NCBI RefSeq assembly: GCF_023715465.1
Contig: NZ_JAMBOE010000003.1
Coordinates: forward strand, 124,001-188,000
Direction of reading: 5' to 3'
From: Paenibacillus macerans
GTDB taxonomy: Bacteria; Bacillota; Bacilli; Paenibacillales; Paenibacillaceae
Length of the DNA: 64,000 nt
The translations under genes were made by a program, and so were the position numbers. Under the pieces are notes generated by a model. The model ran no database searches. It saw only the letters and a program-made list of their open reading frames with translations, and was not told the DNA's origin. Positions within the stretch are counted from its first letter, which is position 1. Each line of letters starts with the position of its first letter. Positions 25,531 to 33,343 of this stretch are shown one piece after another.

Positions 25531-25560
25531 ATCTGTTCTATTATATTCGATCTGTTCTAT
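25531..25560. promoter_or_regulatory. Direct-repeat MocR operator candidate
   Basis: ATCTGTTCTAT occurs at 25531-25541 and 25550-25560 in the same orientation with a 19-bp period (about two turns), in the 108-bp gap between the divergent MocR and EamA genes. MocR regulators such as GabR bind direct repeats. Confidence 0.6.
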
Positions 25561-25602
25561 GAAGTCTCCTGTATGATGGAAACAATGACAGGAGGAATGA
25601 AC

Positions 25603-26529
25603 ATGGTTTTGCTGAATTACATCGTCATGTGTCTCATCTTCGGAACGACTTTTTTGGCCATTAAAGTGGGGGTTGATGCCGGGGCTCCGCCTTTTTTCTC
25701 CGCGGGGATTCGTTTTTTTGCGGCCGGCTGCGTCCTGTTTGTGTGGATGGCGTGGAAAAAGAAAGCGAAGCTGTCATTGCTGCTTCGCAAAGAGATGTTC
25801 CTGACCGGAGCTGCGCTCACCTTCGGCGTGTTTGCCCCGTTGTATTGGGCGGAGCAGTACCTGAGCTCCGGCATTGCCGCGGTTTTATCGGCCACAGCGC
25901 CGCTGATGATTTTGCTGCTGGAGACCCGCATTTCCCGGCGCAAGCTTCCCTTCGGCTCGTGGGCCGGCTGCCTTGTCGGGTTCGCCGGACTGATTCTGCT
26001 CCTTCTCCCCGGCTTAACGGTATCGTTCAGCAATCTTTGGCTGCTCGCCTGCGCCGCCGTATTGTTTGGACAGATTTTTTACGCTTGCGGCACCGTCTAT
26101 TCCCGCCGTGTCATCCGGCGTTTTGCGGACACTTCTCCGATCGCCTTGAACGCGGCGCAAATGATGTATGGCGGGGCGCTGCTGATGATTTTGTCGCTGT
26201 TTACGGAGAACATAAACATCGGGTCCATGCTGGCGCCCAATGCGCTGCTGCCGCTGCTGTACTTGGTCGTGGCCGGTTCCATGATGGGCCATACCATCTT
26301 CTACTGGCTCGTCGCCAAGACGAACCCCGTGTTTCCCGCGACCTGGCTTTACATTTCGCCGTTGATCGCCCTGACCCTGGGCGTGCTGCTCTACCATGAG
26401 CCCCTTTCCTTCCTGTCCGTGATCGGCGGGATTACGATTATCGGCGGAATCGCGCTGGTCAACCTGGACAACCTGAAGCAGTTAGCGGGGAAAAAGGTAG
26501 TTGATTCGCCAGTTGGCCCCGCCAACTAA
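25603..26529 (+). CDS. EamA/DMT-family transporter
   Basis: A 308-residue drug/metabolite transporter with ten hydrophobic helices in two EamA repeats (IFGTTFLAIKVGVDAGAPPF in the first; the second ends PLSFLSVIGGITIIGGIALV). The ATG at 25603 lies seven bases after AGGAGG; ATG 25596 is too close and the frame's upstream extension is not coding. The substrate is unknown; many relatives export amino acids or vitamin-like metabolites. Its divergent MocR neighbour suggests control through PLP or an amino compound. Confidence 0.85.
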   Translation: MVLLNYIVMCLIFGTTFLAIKVGVDAGAPPFFSAGIRFFAAGCVLFVWMAWKKKAKLSLLLRKEMFLTGAALTFGVFAPLYWAEQYLSSGIAAVLSATAPLMILLLETRISRRKLPFGSWAGCLVGFAGLILLLLPGLTVSFSNLWLLACAAVLFGQIFYACGTVYSRRVIRRFADTSPIALNAAQMMYGGALLMILSLFTENINIGSMLAPNALLPLLYLVVAGSMMGHTIFYWLVAKTNPVFPATWLYISPLIALTLGVLLYHEPLSFLSVIGGITIIGGIALVNLDNLKQLAGKKVVDSPVGPAN

Positions 26530-26653
26530 GAAAAATGTTCCCTTTGGGAGGTCCTTTGTCGTGCAGACCTATACGCTGGTTGCACAGGAGGGATGGGTAT
26601 AAGATTTCCCTTTCGGTTCTACTCCGAGAACCCTTCCCCTCTTTCATGATCAG

Positions 26654-26885
26654 CAGCACCGAGTACTTCAGCACTTTCTAATCTGTGGACGCTGCTCTAA
26701 CGGACTCCAGCGACCTTATCCGCCCATTTCCCGGGTATTTCCCAGCCTAACGGACTCAAATGACCTTATTTCGCTCTAAACCAGTTCATCCAGGACGATT
26801 CGAGGCAAATAACGTCATCTCTGTCCGTTACCTTTTACAAACCTCCATTTTTCCGCTGATAGAGCCTCTGGAGTCCCTTAGCCTC
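26654..26885. repeat. Intergenic repeat family R2, copy A (inverted TAACGG units)
   Basis: This segment is about 80% similar to 58397-58645 over its whole length (for example TTATCCGCCCATTTCCCGGG is identical). It contains four units starting TAACGG or TAAGGG and ending near CTTATTT or CTATC: two on the plus strand (26698, 26748) and two on the minus strand (ending 26830 and 26880), facing each other. Locus C at 60533-60720 has the same layout. It lies after the EamA gene in the gap 26530-27017, which contains no gene I can support. Confidence 0.7.
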
Positions 26886-26977
26886 CACCTCCATCTCCAC
26901 TTCCGCCTCCATCTCCACCTCCATCTCTATCTCCCTCTTCTCCTCCCCTCTTCTCCACTTTCTCCACTTTCTCAACC
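26880..26977. repeat. Pyrimidine-only low-complexity tract (CTCCAYCTCC)
   Basis: About 98 bases made almost entirely of C and T with scattered A, as imperfect repeats of CTCCATCTCCAC and then CTTTCTCCA. A polypurine/polypyrimidine run of this length can adopt triplex structures and expand by slippage. No coding sense is apparent on either strand. Confidence 0.7.
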
Positions 26978-27017
26978 TGCCTCATCGGCCTCTACGGCCT
27001 AAAGTTTTCAAATATAA

Positions 27018-27053
27018 TGTAAAAAAACCGCCATTCACATATAATGGCGGTTT
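27018..27053 (-). terminator. Terminator of the permease-hydantoinase-GntR operon
   Basis: On the minus strand AAACCGCCATT and AATGGCGGTTT pair around a short loop and are followed by TTTT. It begins seven bases after the gntR stop codon. Confidence 0.85.
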
Positions 27054-27059
27054 CTTCAT

Positions 27060-27728
27060 TCAGAAAAACTGCGGATACTGCTTGGCCATGCTGTTCACTT
27101 GCTCCAACAGGCTGTCGGAATGCTCCTTCACGGCTTGGCGCAGGGCTTCCGCGTCGCGGCCTCGAATGGCCGCAACCATGTTTTCATGCTGATGGATATG
27201 GGACTCTAGTACGCCTTCCATCTTGCCGTGCAGCAAACAAATGCGATTAAAATGGGAGGCCACCTCTTCAATCGTATACCAGGCAAGCGATTCTCCCGCC
27301 GTCTCAAAAATAAGCTGATGGAAACGGTTGTCCTTGTGGTAAAACTCGATAAAATACTTTTTATCCGTATATTTCTTCTGCTTGTTGATCAATTCCTGCA
27401 GCGTATCCGCCACCAGTTCGCTGCACTTGCGGATAAATTCATCCACCACGGCGGATTCCAGCGACGTCCGAATAAACCATTCCTCGCGTACTCGCTGCAA
27501 ATCGATTTTGGAAACCACCGTTTTGCGCTGGGGATAGATTTCCACGAGTCCCGACTGCTGCAGGCGCACGACGGCTTCCCGTACCGGCGTCCGGCTGACG
27601 CCATAACGTTCGGACAGCTTTTGAACGCTGACATCCATGCCCGGCTCCAACGTCATGTTCATAATGTCTTCTTTGATATTATTGTAAGTTACATCGTTTA
27701 ATGAATTGCTGTTATTTATAATCTTCAA
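27060..27728 (-). CDS. GntR-family regulator, FCD/FadR subgroup
   Basis: A 222-residue repressor. The winged helix is at residues about 12-75 (ITYxxI-like NDVTYNNIKEDIMNMTLEPG, then YGVSRTPVREAVVRLQQSGL). An all-helical FCD effector domain follows, with His/Asp ligands for a metal in HKDNRFHQLIFETAG and SHIHQHENMVAAI. It starts with TTG and overlaps the HExxH gene by 17 bases, so it is the last gene of the operon, before a strong terminator. It probably represses this operon in response to its carboxylate or lactam substrate. Confidence 0.88.
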   Translation of the reverse strand: MKIINNSNSLNDVTYNNIKEDIMNMTLEPGMDVSVQKLSERYGVSRTPVREAVVRLQQSGLVEIYPQRKTVVSKIDLQRVREEWFIRTSLESAVVDEFIRKCSELVADTLQELINKQKKYTDKKYFIEFYHKDNRFHQLIFETAGESLAWYTIEEVASHFNRICLLHGKMEGVLESHIHQHENMVAAIRGRDAEALRQAVKEHSDSLLEQVNSMAKQYPQFF

Positions 27729-28419
27729 CGGTTTCCCTACACCTTCCCGAACCCACTCCTAGAACGTCACGATATATTTCTTCCGCACCGGAAGAATCGT
27801 AACTGAAGTACAAAAGAAAATCCAGAATAAACGGGGAATAATTTAATTTATTCAGCTCCCGGGTAAACGCCATGGCTCCGATTTCACTCAAAGCGCGGAT
27901 CGTCGAGCGGTGCTTAAGCCCGAGCAAATTCCATAATATAATCTTTTCAGTCCGCGTATAAATTTCCGGCTCAAACCGGTCTTCCACAACGTGAAAAATT
28001 TCATGCCCCAAGATAGTATTCATTATATCATCTTGCCGGAATAGATCAACCAAGCCCGCAGCTTCCCCGGACACCAGCCGAGCCGCCTTGCGCACGGGTT
28101 CTGCCATCATTATTATTTTGTCAGGCGGTGTATAGCAGGCAAACAGAATCCGTTTTCCCGTCATGGAAACTTCCTGAAACTCGATCCGGAGTTTTAACCT
28201 TTCAGCAAGCAAACGTACGTCCCTGCATCCATATTGCTCGCTGATTCGCCTGGCATACTGCCTGCCGCAAGAAACCGCCCCCGCAATCATCTCCGCTTTT
28301 TGCTCCGGTTGTATACGCTGGTTCAAAATATCCCTTGATAAAGCATACCGTCCCCACGTTTCATCATCCACCCTGAGCAGCGCCCCAAGCATATCTCCCA
28401 ACTTGCTTTGCTCCCGCAT
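27712..28419 (-). CDS. Unknown protein with HExxH zinc-peptidase-like motif
   Basis: A 235-residue soluble protein without signal peptide that I do not recognise. Near residue 142 it has GHEIFHVVEDRFEPEIYTRT, a HExxH zinc-binding motif with an acidic residue downstream that could be a third ligand, as in small zincin-like peptidases. The ATG at 28419 follows GGAGG by four bases; a TTG at 28446 overlaps the previous stop. It is locked between the hydantoinase-like and gntR genes. It may process or sense a product of the pathway, but no activity can be claimed. Confidence 0.6.
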   Translation of the reverse strand: MREQSKLGDMLGALLRVDDETWGRYALSRDILNQRIQPEQKAEMIAGAVSCGRQYARRISEQYGCRDVRLLAERLKLRIEFQEVSMTGKRILFACYTPPDKIIMMAEPVRKAARLVSGEAAGLVDLFRQDDIMNTILGHEIFHVVEDRFEPEIYTRTEKIILWNLLGLKHRSTIRALSEIGAMAFTRELNKLNYSPFILDFLLYFSYDSSGAEEIYRDVLGVGSGRCRETVEDYK

Positions 28420-28442
28420 GCTTCCTCCGTTTTCCGCCGATT

Positions 28443-30575
28443 TCAACTTTGCTTGATATTGGCGGCGACCACGATAATCTCAGTATCGGGTTCAAAAGTG
28501 GACACTTCAATATCCATCAACAGTTCCAACTGCTCGAAATCGGATGCGGTAAAATCCATGACACGCGCGCCGATGCACAGATAAAAGTCCGGCCTGGCGA
28601 TGAGTTCCGTCTTATAAACGGCCATTGCTTCCCACAGTTTTTTCACGGCCCGCAAATACTCTCCGGCGGTTGTCTTGATGGCCATGGCCCGGCCTCGTTG
28701 AATTTTGATGAAGCCTTTGCTGTCCAGGATACGGACGGCCCCAGCGTCTCCCGCTTTTTCCACCTTTTCGCCAAAAATATGAAAGTATCTGGTTTTTTCC
28801 AGCAACTGCGTCCGCTCGGGGGAAATCCGCATATCGCCTGCGGCGATTTCCTTCAGTTCTTCTTCGCTGCATTCCTTTAACAGCTCATTGGTTTTGACCT
28901 CCGTGGAACCGGTGGCAATCGCGGTCACCTTGGAGGTTTGCGGATCGATGTCGATATGAATTTCCACACTTTCCGGCGTTGCCCCGCTTTGGATCGCTTT
29001 ATTCATCGCTTCCATTTTCAGCGCGCTGATTTCCTCTTTGGACGGCGACGGGATGATCCGTTCCACTACGTCCCTGACCATGGCCAGGGCCACGCCGATC
29101 GAAGAAATGACCTCGGCATTTTCCGGGATGCTGTACTTTAACCCCATTTTTTCCGCAAAATACACGATCAGCGAAGCCGCTCCGCCGCCAACCCCAACTA
29201 AAGAAATCTGATCTTTCTCCAGCTTGTATTTGTCCGCCAGCGACAAAATCACCGGTTCAATTTTGGCGTACGCCTTCTCCATAATTTGCCCGGCGATATC
29301 TTCCACCGTTGTCCCGCAATAATCGGCTAATGCCTGCATTGCCTTTCTGGCGGCTTCCACATTGCCGTAGGAAAAATGCTCTTCCTTCACCAGCCCCAGC
29401 ACGTTGGCCGCGCAGGAATTCGTGATCGTCACCCGTTCGCCGTTTTCCAGCCGGATCGCCACATAGTCCGCCGGATCGCCGGGTTTTGGCGAGAAAAATT
29501 CCACCTTAGCCCCTTTGATTTTGGCCGGGTCGGTAAACACCGCATAATCAAGCCCGGCGATGTGCGCAGATCTCGGTCCGACATCAATGACCCCGGTTTT
29601 GGCGGCGCGAACCATCGACCCGCCGGCCACGCCAAGCACCCGCACATCCAGTGAATTGACATAGGTGGGGTGACCGCCGACAATCGAGTAATCGATCGCC
29701 GGCCGGCCGTTTTTGATCACACCGATATTGGTTGTTGTTCCACCGACCTCAAAATACACGCCGTTAGAGGCCCGCAAATACATCAAAGACCCCATCACTG
29801 AAGCGGCCGGACCGGAAAGCATCGTAAGAATCGGGCGTTTTTTCATTTCACTGATTTCCATCACGCCGCCGTCGCCGCGCATAATCATTAAAGGCACGTG
29901 GACGCCGGCTTCCCTTACGGACCGTTCTGTTGAACTCGCCGTATCCAGCATTTTGGGAAGAATGCTGGCGTTAATCGCCGCCGTTCTGGTTCTGCGGGTC
30001 AGCCCGTACAGTTTCGTAATGTCGGACGCCATCGTGGTCGGAAGGCCTTTTTTCTCCGCCTCTTCATACACCAGTTGCTCGGGTCTGCCGTTATCGACGC
30101 CAAAAGCCATGGACGGAACAATGACCTGCGCTCCCATCCGTTCCAGTTCTTCGATGACTTGCAGCACAGTTTCTTCCGTCATTTTTTTGACATTGATAAA
30201 GCTGTTAAAAATTTGAATCGCTTTGCTGTTTCCCAAATCGATGTTCGCTAGTTTCGTCTGTCTTTTGGCCAAAAAGCCTTCGATACCGCCTTTGCCCATC
30301 CCAATAATGCCGACCTGGGCGATATCGCCTTCAATCAAGGCATTGGTTGCTTGTGTCGTACTGTGCGCCACAAAAACGACATCCTCCGGACGGATGTTAT
30401 TTTCCTGCAAGCAGTTTTGGAAACATCTCACCACCCCGGCGGCTACGCCTCTGGTATCGTCATGAGTCGTTTTGACCGATGATTTGCCGATAATTTCGTG
30501 GGTTTCATTGTCAATGGCCACAGCTTTGGTATGCGTTCCTCCTACATCAATCCCCATGCGAATCATTCTGTCCAT
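28443..30575 (-). CDS. Hydantoinase/oxoprolinase-family protein (HyuA-like)
   Basis: A 710-residue protein related to the ATP-dependent hydantoinase, 5-oxoprolinase and acetone carboxylase subunit A family. The N-terminal actin-like fold starts MGIDVGGTHTKAVAIDNETH, followed by FVAHSTTQATNALIEGDIAQ, a central LTMLSGPAASVMGSLMYL and GVYFEVGGTTTNIGVIKNGR (metal and phosphate site). The last 200 residues are unlike classical HyuA. No HyuB partner is adjacent, so the reaction may differ from hydantoin hydrolysis. The ATG at 30575 lies five bases after GGAGG. A permease gene ends 13 bases upstream. Confidence 0.75.
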   Translation of the reverse strand: MDRMIRMGIDVGGTHTKAVAIDNETHEIIGKSSVKTTHDDTRGVAAGVVRCFQNCLQENNIRPEDVVFVAHSTTQATNALIEGDIAQVGIIGMGKGGIEGFLAKRQTKLANIDLGNSKAIQIFNSFINVKKMTEETVLQVIEELERMGAQVIVPSMAFGVDNGRPEQLVYEEAEKKGLPTTMASDITKLYGLTRRTRTAAINASILPKMLDTASSTERSVREAGVHVPLMIMRGDGGVMEISEMKKRPILTMLSGPAASVMGSLMYLRASNGVYFEVGGTTTNIGVIKNGRPAIDYSIVGGHPTYVNSLDVRVLGVAGGSMVRAAKTGVIDVGPRSAHIAGLDYAVFTDPAKIKGAKVEFFSPKPGDPADYVAIRLENGERVTITNSCAANVLGLVKEEHFSYGNVEAARKAMQALADYCGTTVEDIAGQIMEKAYAKIEPVILSLADKYKLEKDQISLVGVGGGAASLIVYFAEKMGLKYSIPENAEVISSIGVALAMVRDVVERIIPSPSKEEISALKMEAMNKAIQSGATPESVEIHIDIDPQTSKVTAIATGSTEVKTNELLKECSEEELKEIAAGDMRISPERTQLLEKTRYFHIFGEKVEKAGDAGAVRILDSKGFIKIQRGRAMAIKTTAGEYLRAVKKLWEAMAVYKTELIARPDFYLCIGARVMDFTASDFEQLELLMDIEVSTFEPDTEIIVVAANIKQS

Positions 30576-30588
30576 TTTTTCCTCCAAC

Positions 30589-31941
30589 TTAAACGAGATT
30601 ACCGTACATGACAAAAACGACGGCGCAAAGAATAACTCCGATGATCCAGCCTGTTGGGATGGACATCTTCATGTAATCCCTGGCCGGTACCTTCGTATAT
30701 CCAAATCCCCAGGCGACCCATGACTGGGTCACGTCCAAATGCTGCGGCGCAACCGTGGTGACGGCGAATAACGGATACAAAAATTGCACCGGCCAAGCGG
30801 CCGTCGATACAACCACAGCCAGCACGGCCGCCCCGGATCCAACCAGATTCATCGGCCCGCGGAAGAAACCCAGCGGCGTTAAAACCGCAAACACGATACA
30901 TAACATTAACGCCGTCTGGGGCATAAATCCGCCAAACAGGATTTTAAAATAAGGCGAAGCATATGTAGCGGCATTGTTAAACATGGCGAGCGTCAGCAAA
31001 AAGCCGATCATGGGCGCCACATCAATCGCTCCGTCGGCAAACTGCTTCGAAAGCATGCGGCAAATGCTTGCAAAACCGCCCTTTAATTTGCCGCAGGTCC
31101 ATAAAGCGAACAGACCCGCTACAATAAATCCGAAAATAATCGGAATTTTGAACGCGACCACGCCAATGACCGGAAGAATGATCGCAATCCAGGAAATGGC
31201 CGGTGCATCCCCTTTATTTTCTTGTTCAGGCGTTGTTGCCGCCCAGGCGCGGGAGATCTTTTTCTTATTCATGGAAAGGTTAGCCACAATAAGCACAACG
31301 ATCAGCGAAACGGCCATCGCGATCATGCCAAAAGAGAAGTAGGCGTTATAATCATAACTGGCATAACTTTCGTTGGCGGTTGCGAAAATCGCCTGATACT
31401 GTTTGAAGTTCACAATATTCCCGAAAATCCCGGCCATAATGGAGCCCATGAAGGAAAATAAGGCGATCGGGGAAGGAATACCAAGCGAAAGCATGATCGG
31501 CAATACGATGACGGCAATGGAAATGACCGGCCCAATTCCGGTCATGGAGGTGAAAATGACGGCCGTAACAATACAGAGGAGCGACATCGTCACTCTGGGT
31601 TTGTCGCCTCCCAGTTCCACCACTTTACGAATTAACGTGGCGGCGATCCCGGTGTCAATCAAAATTCGGCCAAAAAAGGCCCCGAAGAAAACGTTTACAA
31701 GTATAGCTTTACCGTAGTTTTCGGGTCCCGTTTGAAAGACATTCGTCAGCACGGAAACCCACGTCTCCCCCTCCATCGCTCCAGTGGGAGAAATGGCGTT
31801 TCCGATCAAGGCGACCGCAGTCCATACTACCGACATGATAAAAAAGCCCACCATGAGGTTATACCCCTTCACGCAGTACCACACGAGCCCAAAAAATGAC
31901 AGCACCATAATGAAACCGATTACAAAATTCACAACATCCAC
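30589..31941 (-). CDS. Ion-transporter-superfamily permease (organic acid uptake type)
   Basis: A 450-residue integral membrane protein with about 11-12 hydrophobic segments, of the IT superfamily that includes citrate, gluconate (GntP) and C4-dicarboxylate carriers. Typical re-entrant segments are TSMTGIGPVISIAVIVLPIM and TPLGFFRGPMNLVGSGAAVL. It is the first gene of the operon and is followed by the hydantoinase-like gene, so it probably imports that enzyme's substrate, a cyclic amide or an organic acid. Two 21-bp-spaced palindromes lie about 110-145 bp upstream of its start. Confidence 0.75.
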   Translation of the reverse strand: MDVVNFVIGFIMVLSFFGLVWYCVKGYNLMVGFFIMSVVWTAVALIGNAISPTGAMEGETWVSVLTNVFQTGPENYGKAILVNVFFGAFFGRILIDTGIAATLIRKVVELGGDKPRVTMSLLCIVTAVIFTSMTGIGPVISIAVIVLPIMLSLGIPSPIALFSFMGSIMAGIFGNIVNFKQYQAIFATANESYASYDYNAYFSFGMIAMAVSLIVVLIVANLSMNKKKISRAWAATTPEQENKGDAPAISWIAIILPVIGVVAFKIPIIFGFIVAGLFALWTCGKLKGGFASICRMLSKQFADGAIDVAPMIGFLLTLAMFNNAATYASPYFKILFGGFMPQTALMLCIVFAVLTPLGFFRGPMNLVGSGAAVLAVVVSTAAWPVQFLYPLFAVTTVAPQHLDVTQSWVAWGFGYTKVPARDYMKMSIPTGWIIGVILCAVVFVMYGNLV

Positions 31942-32052
31942 AAAATGCCCTCCTTAAAGATTTGTGAGCATTGCTTCCTCAATAAATGGCATCGTACAAA
32001 ACTGGCGTCGGAAGCACTACTAAATTAGGAATAAAACAGCTTTAACTAACAT

Positions 32053-32088
32053 ACTAACATGTTAATAAGCATAACTAACATGTTAGTT
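32053..32088. promoter_or_regulatory. Tandem palindromic operator candidate (CTAACATGTTAG)
   Basis: ACTAACATGTTAAT at 32053-32066 and the perfect palindrome AACTAACATGTTAGTT at 32073-32088 have centres exactly 21 bp apart. A further half-site AACTAACAT is at 32044. They lie between the divergent permease operon and merR. The GntR or the MerR protein could be the binder. Confidence 0.6.
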
Positions 32089-32248
32089 TTTCTTGTCAAA
32101 TAGTACCACGGCTGTTGTATAACGTCAATATACATCTTCACATTGATTTGGGCTTGTTTATCGATTTTGCCCAGCCATTCCGCTTGTTCCGTCAACCACA
32201 GAAATGATAAAATGGCTTATAAAAATACTTAAAGGTTGGTTACGGCGT

Positions 32249-33109
32249 ATGGAACAAAAAGACCGGAAATTCATGGCAGCTTATCGGATCGGTGAAGTCG
32301 CAAATATGCTCGGCATGCATCCTCAAACGATTCGCTACTATGACAAGGTAGGTATCGTGCTCCCTGGTGAAAAAAACCACAAAAACGAAAGATTATACGC
32401 ATCCTATGACGTATATATGATTATGATCCGAAAACAATATCAGAATATGGGATTTTCCATTGAAGAAACGGAAAAAATCTTCAATGAAAATGATATCAAA
32501 GATTTGGCGGAAAGCCTGGGTAGCAAGATCGCCGAAAATGAAAAGGAACTTTTGAAGAAGCAGTATTGTTTGGAAGGAATGAAGCAATTAAAAGAACTGG
32601 TAGGATCCATACCGGTATTCTACAAACGTTGTTTTTACCGGGTACGTCCTGCCAGATGGCATCATTTGCACTTGCGGGAGGATATTCTCGAAAACACGGG
32701 CAATGGTACGTTAGCCAGAAAAATCGGAATGGAAGCCATGCCTTTATGCCGCCATACTTTAGGAATCAAACAATCGGATATTGAAACGAAAGAACACCCG
32801 GTCTCCACTTATTGCGACTTGACCTTGGAAAAAAGGTATGCCGAATTTTACGGATTCGACCGAATTCCCACCTCCTTTTTTGTAGAGCCGCAGTCTTGCA
32901 TCTATACGATCGTCAAAGTAGATTCGTACGACTCGGTGAAATGGAGTTATTTGGAGTATGTAGAGCAGTTTATGACCGCCAACCGCCTGGAGCTGAACGG
33001 CGACGTGCAATTGGTTACCATCGCCAATACGTTCGAAGGAACGAACGACGAAAAAGAACGGTACCGCTATTTCGAAGCATGGGTTCCCTTTAAAAATAAA
33101 GCACAGTGA
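32249..33109 (+). CDS. MerR-family regulator with GyrI-like effector domain
   Basis: A 286-residue regulator. The N-terminal MerR winged helix (YRIGEVANMLGMHPQTIRYY, DKVGIVLPG) is followed by a coiled-coil dimerisation helix (about 80-120) and a C-terminal GyrI/BmrR-like ligand-binding region to the end. The ATG at 32249 gives the family N-terminus; a longer frame from 32204 encodes a hydrophobic extension without a good ribosome-binding site. It is divergent from the permease-hydantoinase operon and upstream of the hydroxyacid dehydrogenase-transporter pair, so it could control either. Confidence 0.8.
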   Translation: MEQKDRKFMAAYRIGEVANMLGMHPQTIRYYDKVGIVLPGEKNHKNERLYASYDVYMIMIRKQYQNMGFSIEETEKIFNENDIKDLAESLGSKIAENEKELLKKQYCLEGMKQLKELVGSIPVFYKRCFYRVRPARWHHLHLREDILENTGNGTLARKIGMEAMPLCRHTLGIKQSDIETKEHPVSTYCDLTLEKRYAEFYGFDRIPTSFFVEPQSCIYTIVKVDSYDSVKWSYLEYVEQFMTANRLELNGDVQLVTIANTFEGTNDEKERYRYFEAWVPFKNKAQ

Positions 33110-33167
33110 CTGTACAGGAAGGCCGAAAAAAACAAAAACGATGATGAAAAATACTAAAATCAGGCAT

Positions 33168-33221
33168 AAAAAGGAATGGACTGGATCCGCTGGGATTCGA
33201 TTTCGTTCCTTTTTCTTTTTT
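33168..33221 (+). terminator. Terminator of merR
   Basis: AAAAAGGAATG and CGTTCCTTTTT pair with one mismatch and are followed by CTTTTTTATC, about 60 bases after the merR stop. Confidence 0.65.
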
Positions 33222-33238
33222 ATCTTATAAAGCAAGTA

Positions 33239-33252
33239 TTGACTGTACAGTA
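33239..33252 (+). promoter_or_regulatory. Operator/-35 candidate TTGACTGTACAGTA
   Basis: The palindrome ACTGTACAGT overlaps a TTGACT that could be a -35 box; TAGAAT 19 bases on is a weak -10. TGACTGTACAG also occurs at 33107-33117, over the merR stop. The TGT-ACA core fits GntR-type operators. It lies about 95 bp before the dehydrogenase gene. Confidence 0.4.
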
Positions 33253-33343
33253 GCTGTAGCCCTTAGAATGCAGTTGCTTGATACTTTTTTCACATACTTT
33301 TGCGGAAAAAGCCGTCACCATACTACTGTAACGGAGGGTTCTT

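Noticed and set aside
25114-25602. N-terminal extension of the EamA frame
   Set aside because: It runs antisense through the MocR gene. The Shine-Dalgarno and family N-terminus place the real start at 25603.
26880-26977. CRISPR array
   Set aside because: The repeats are short, imperfect and contiguous pyrimidine units without spacers. No array and no cas genes were seen anywhere in the window.
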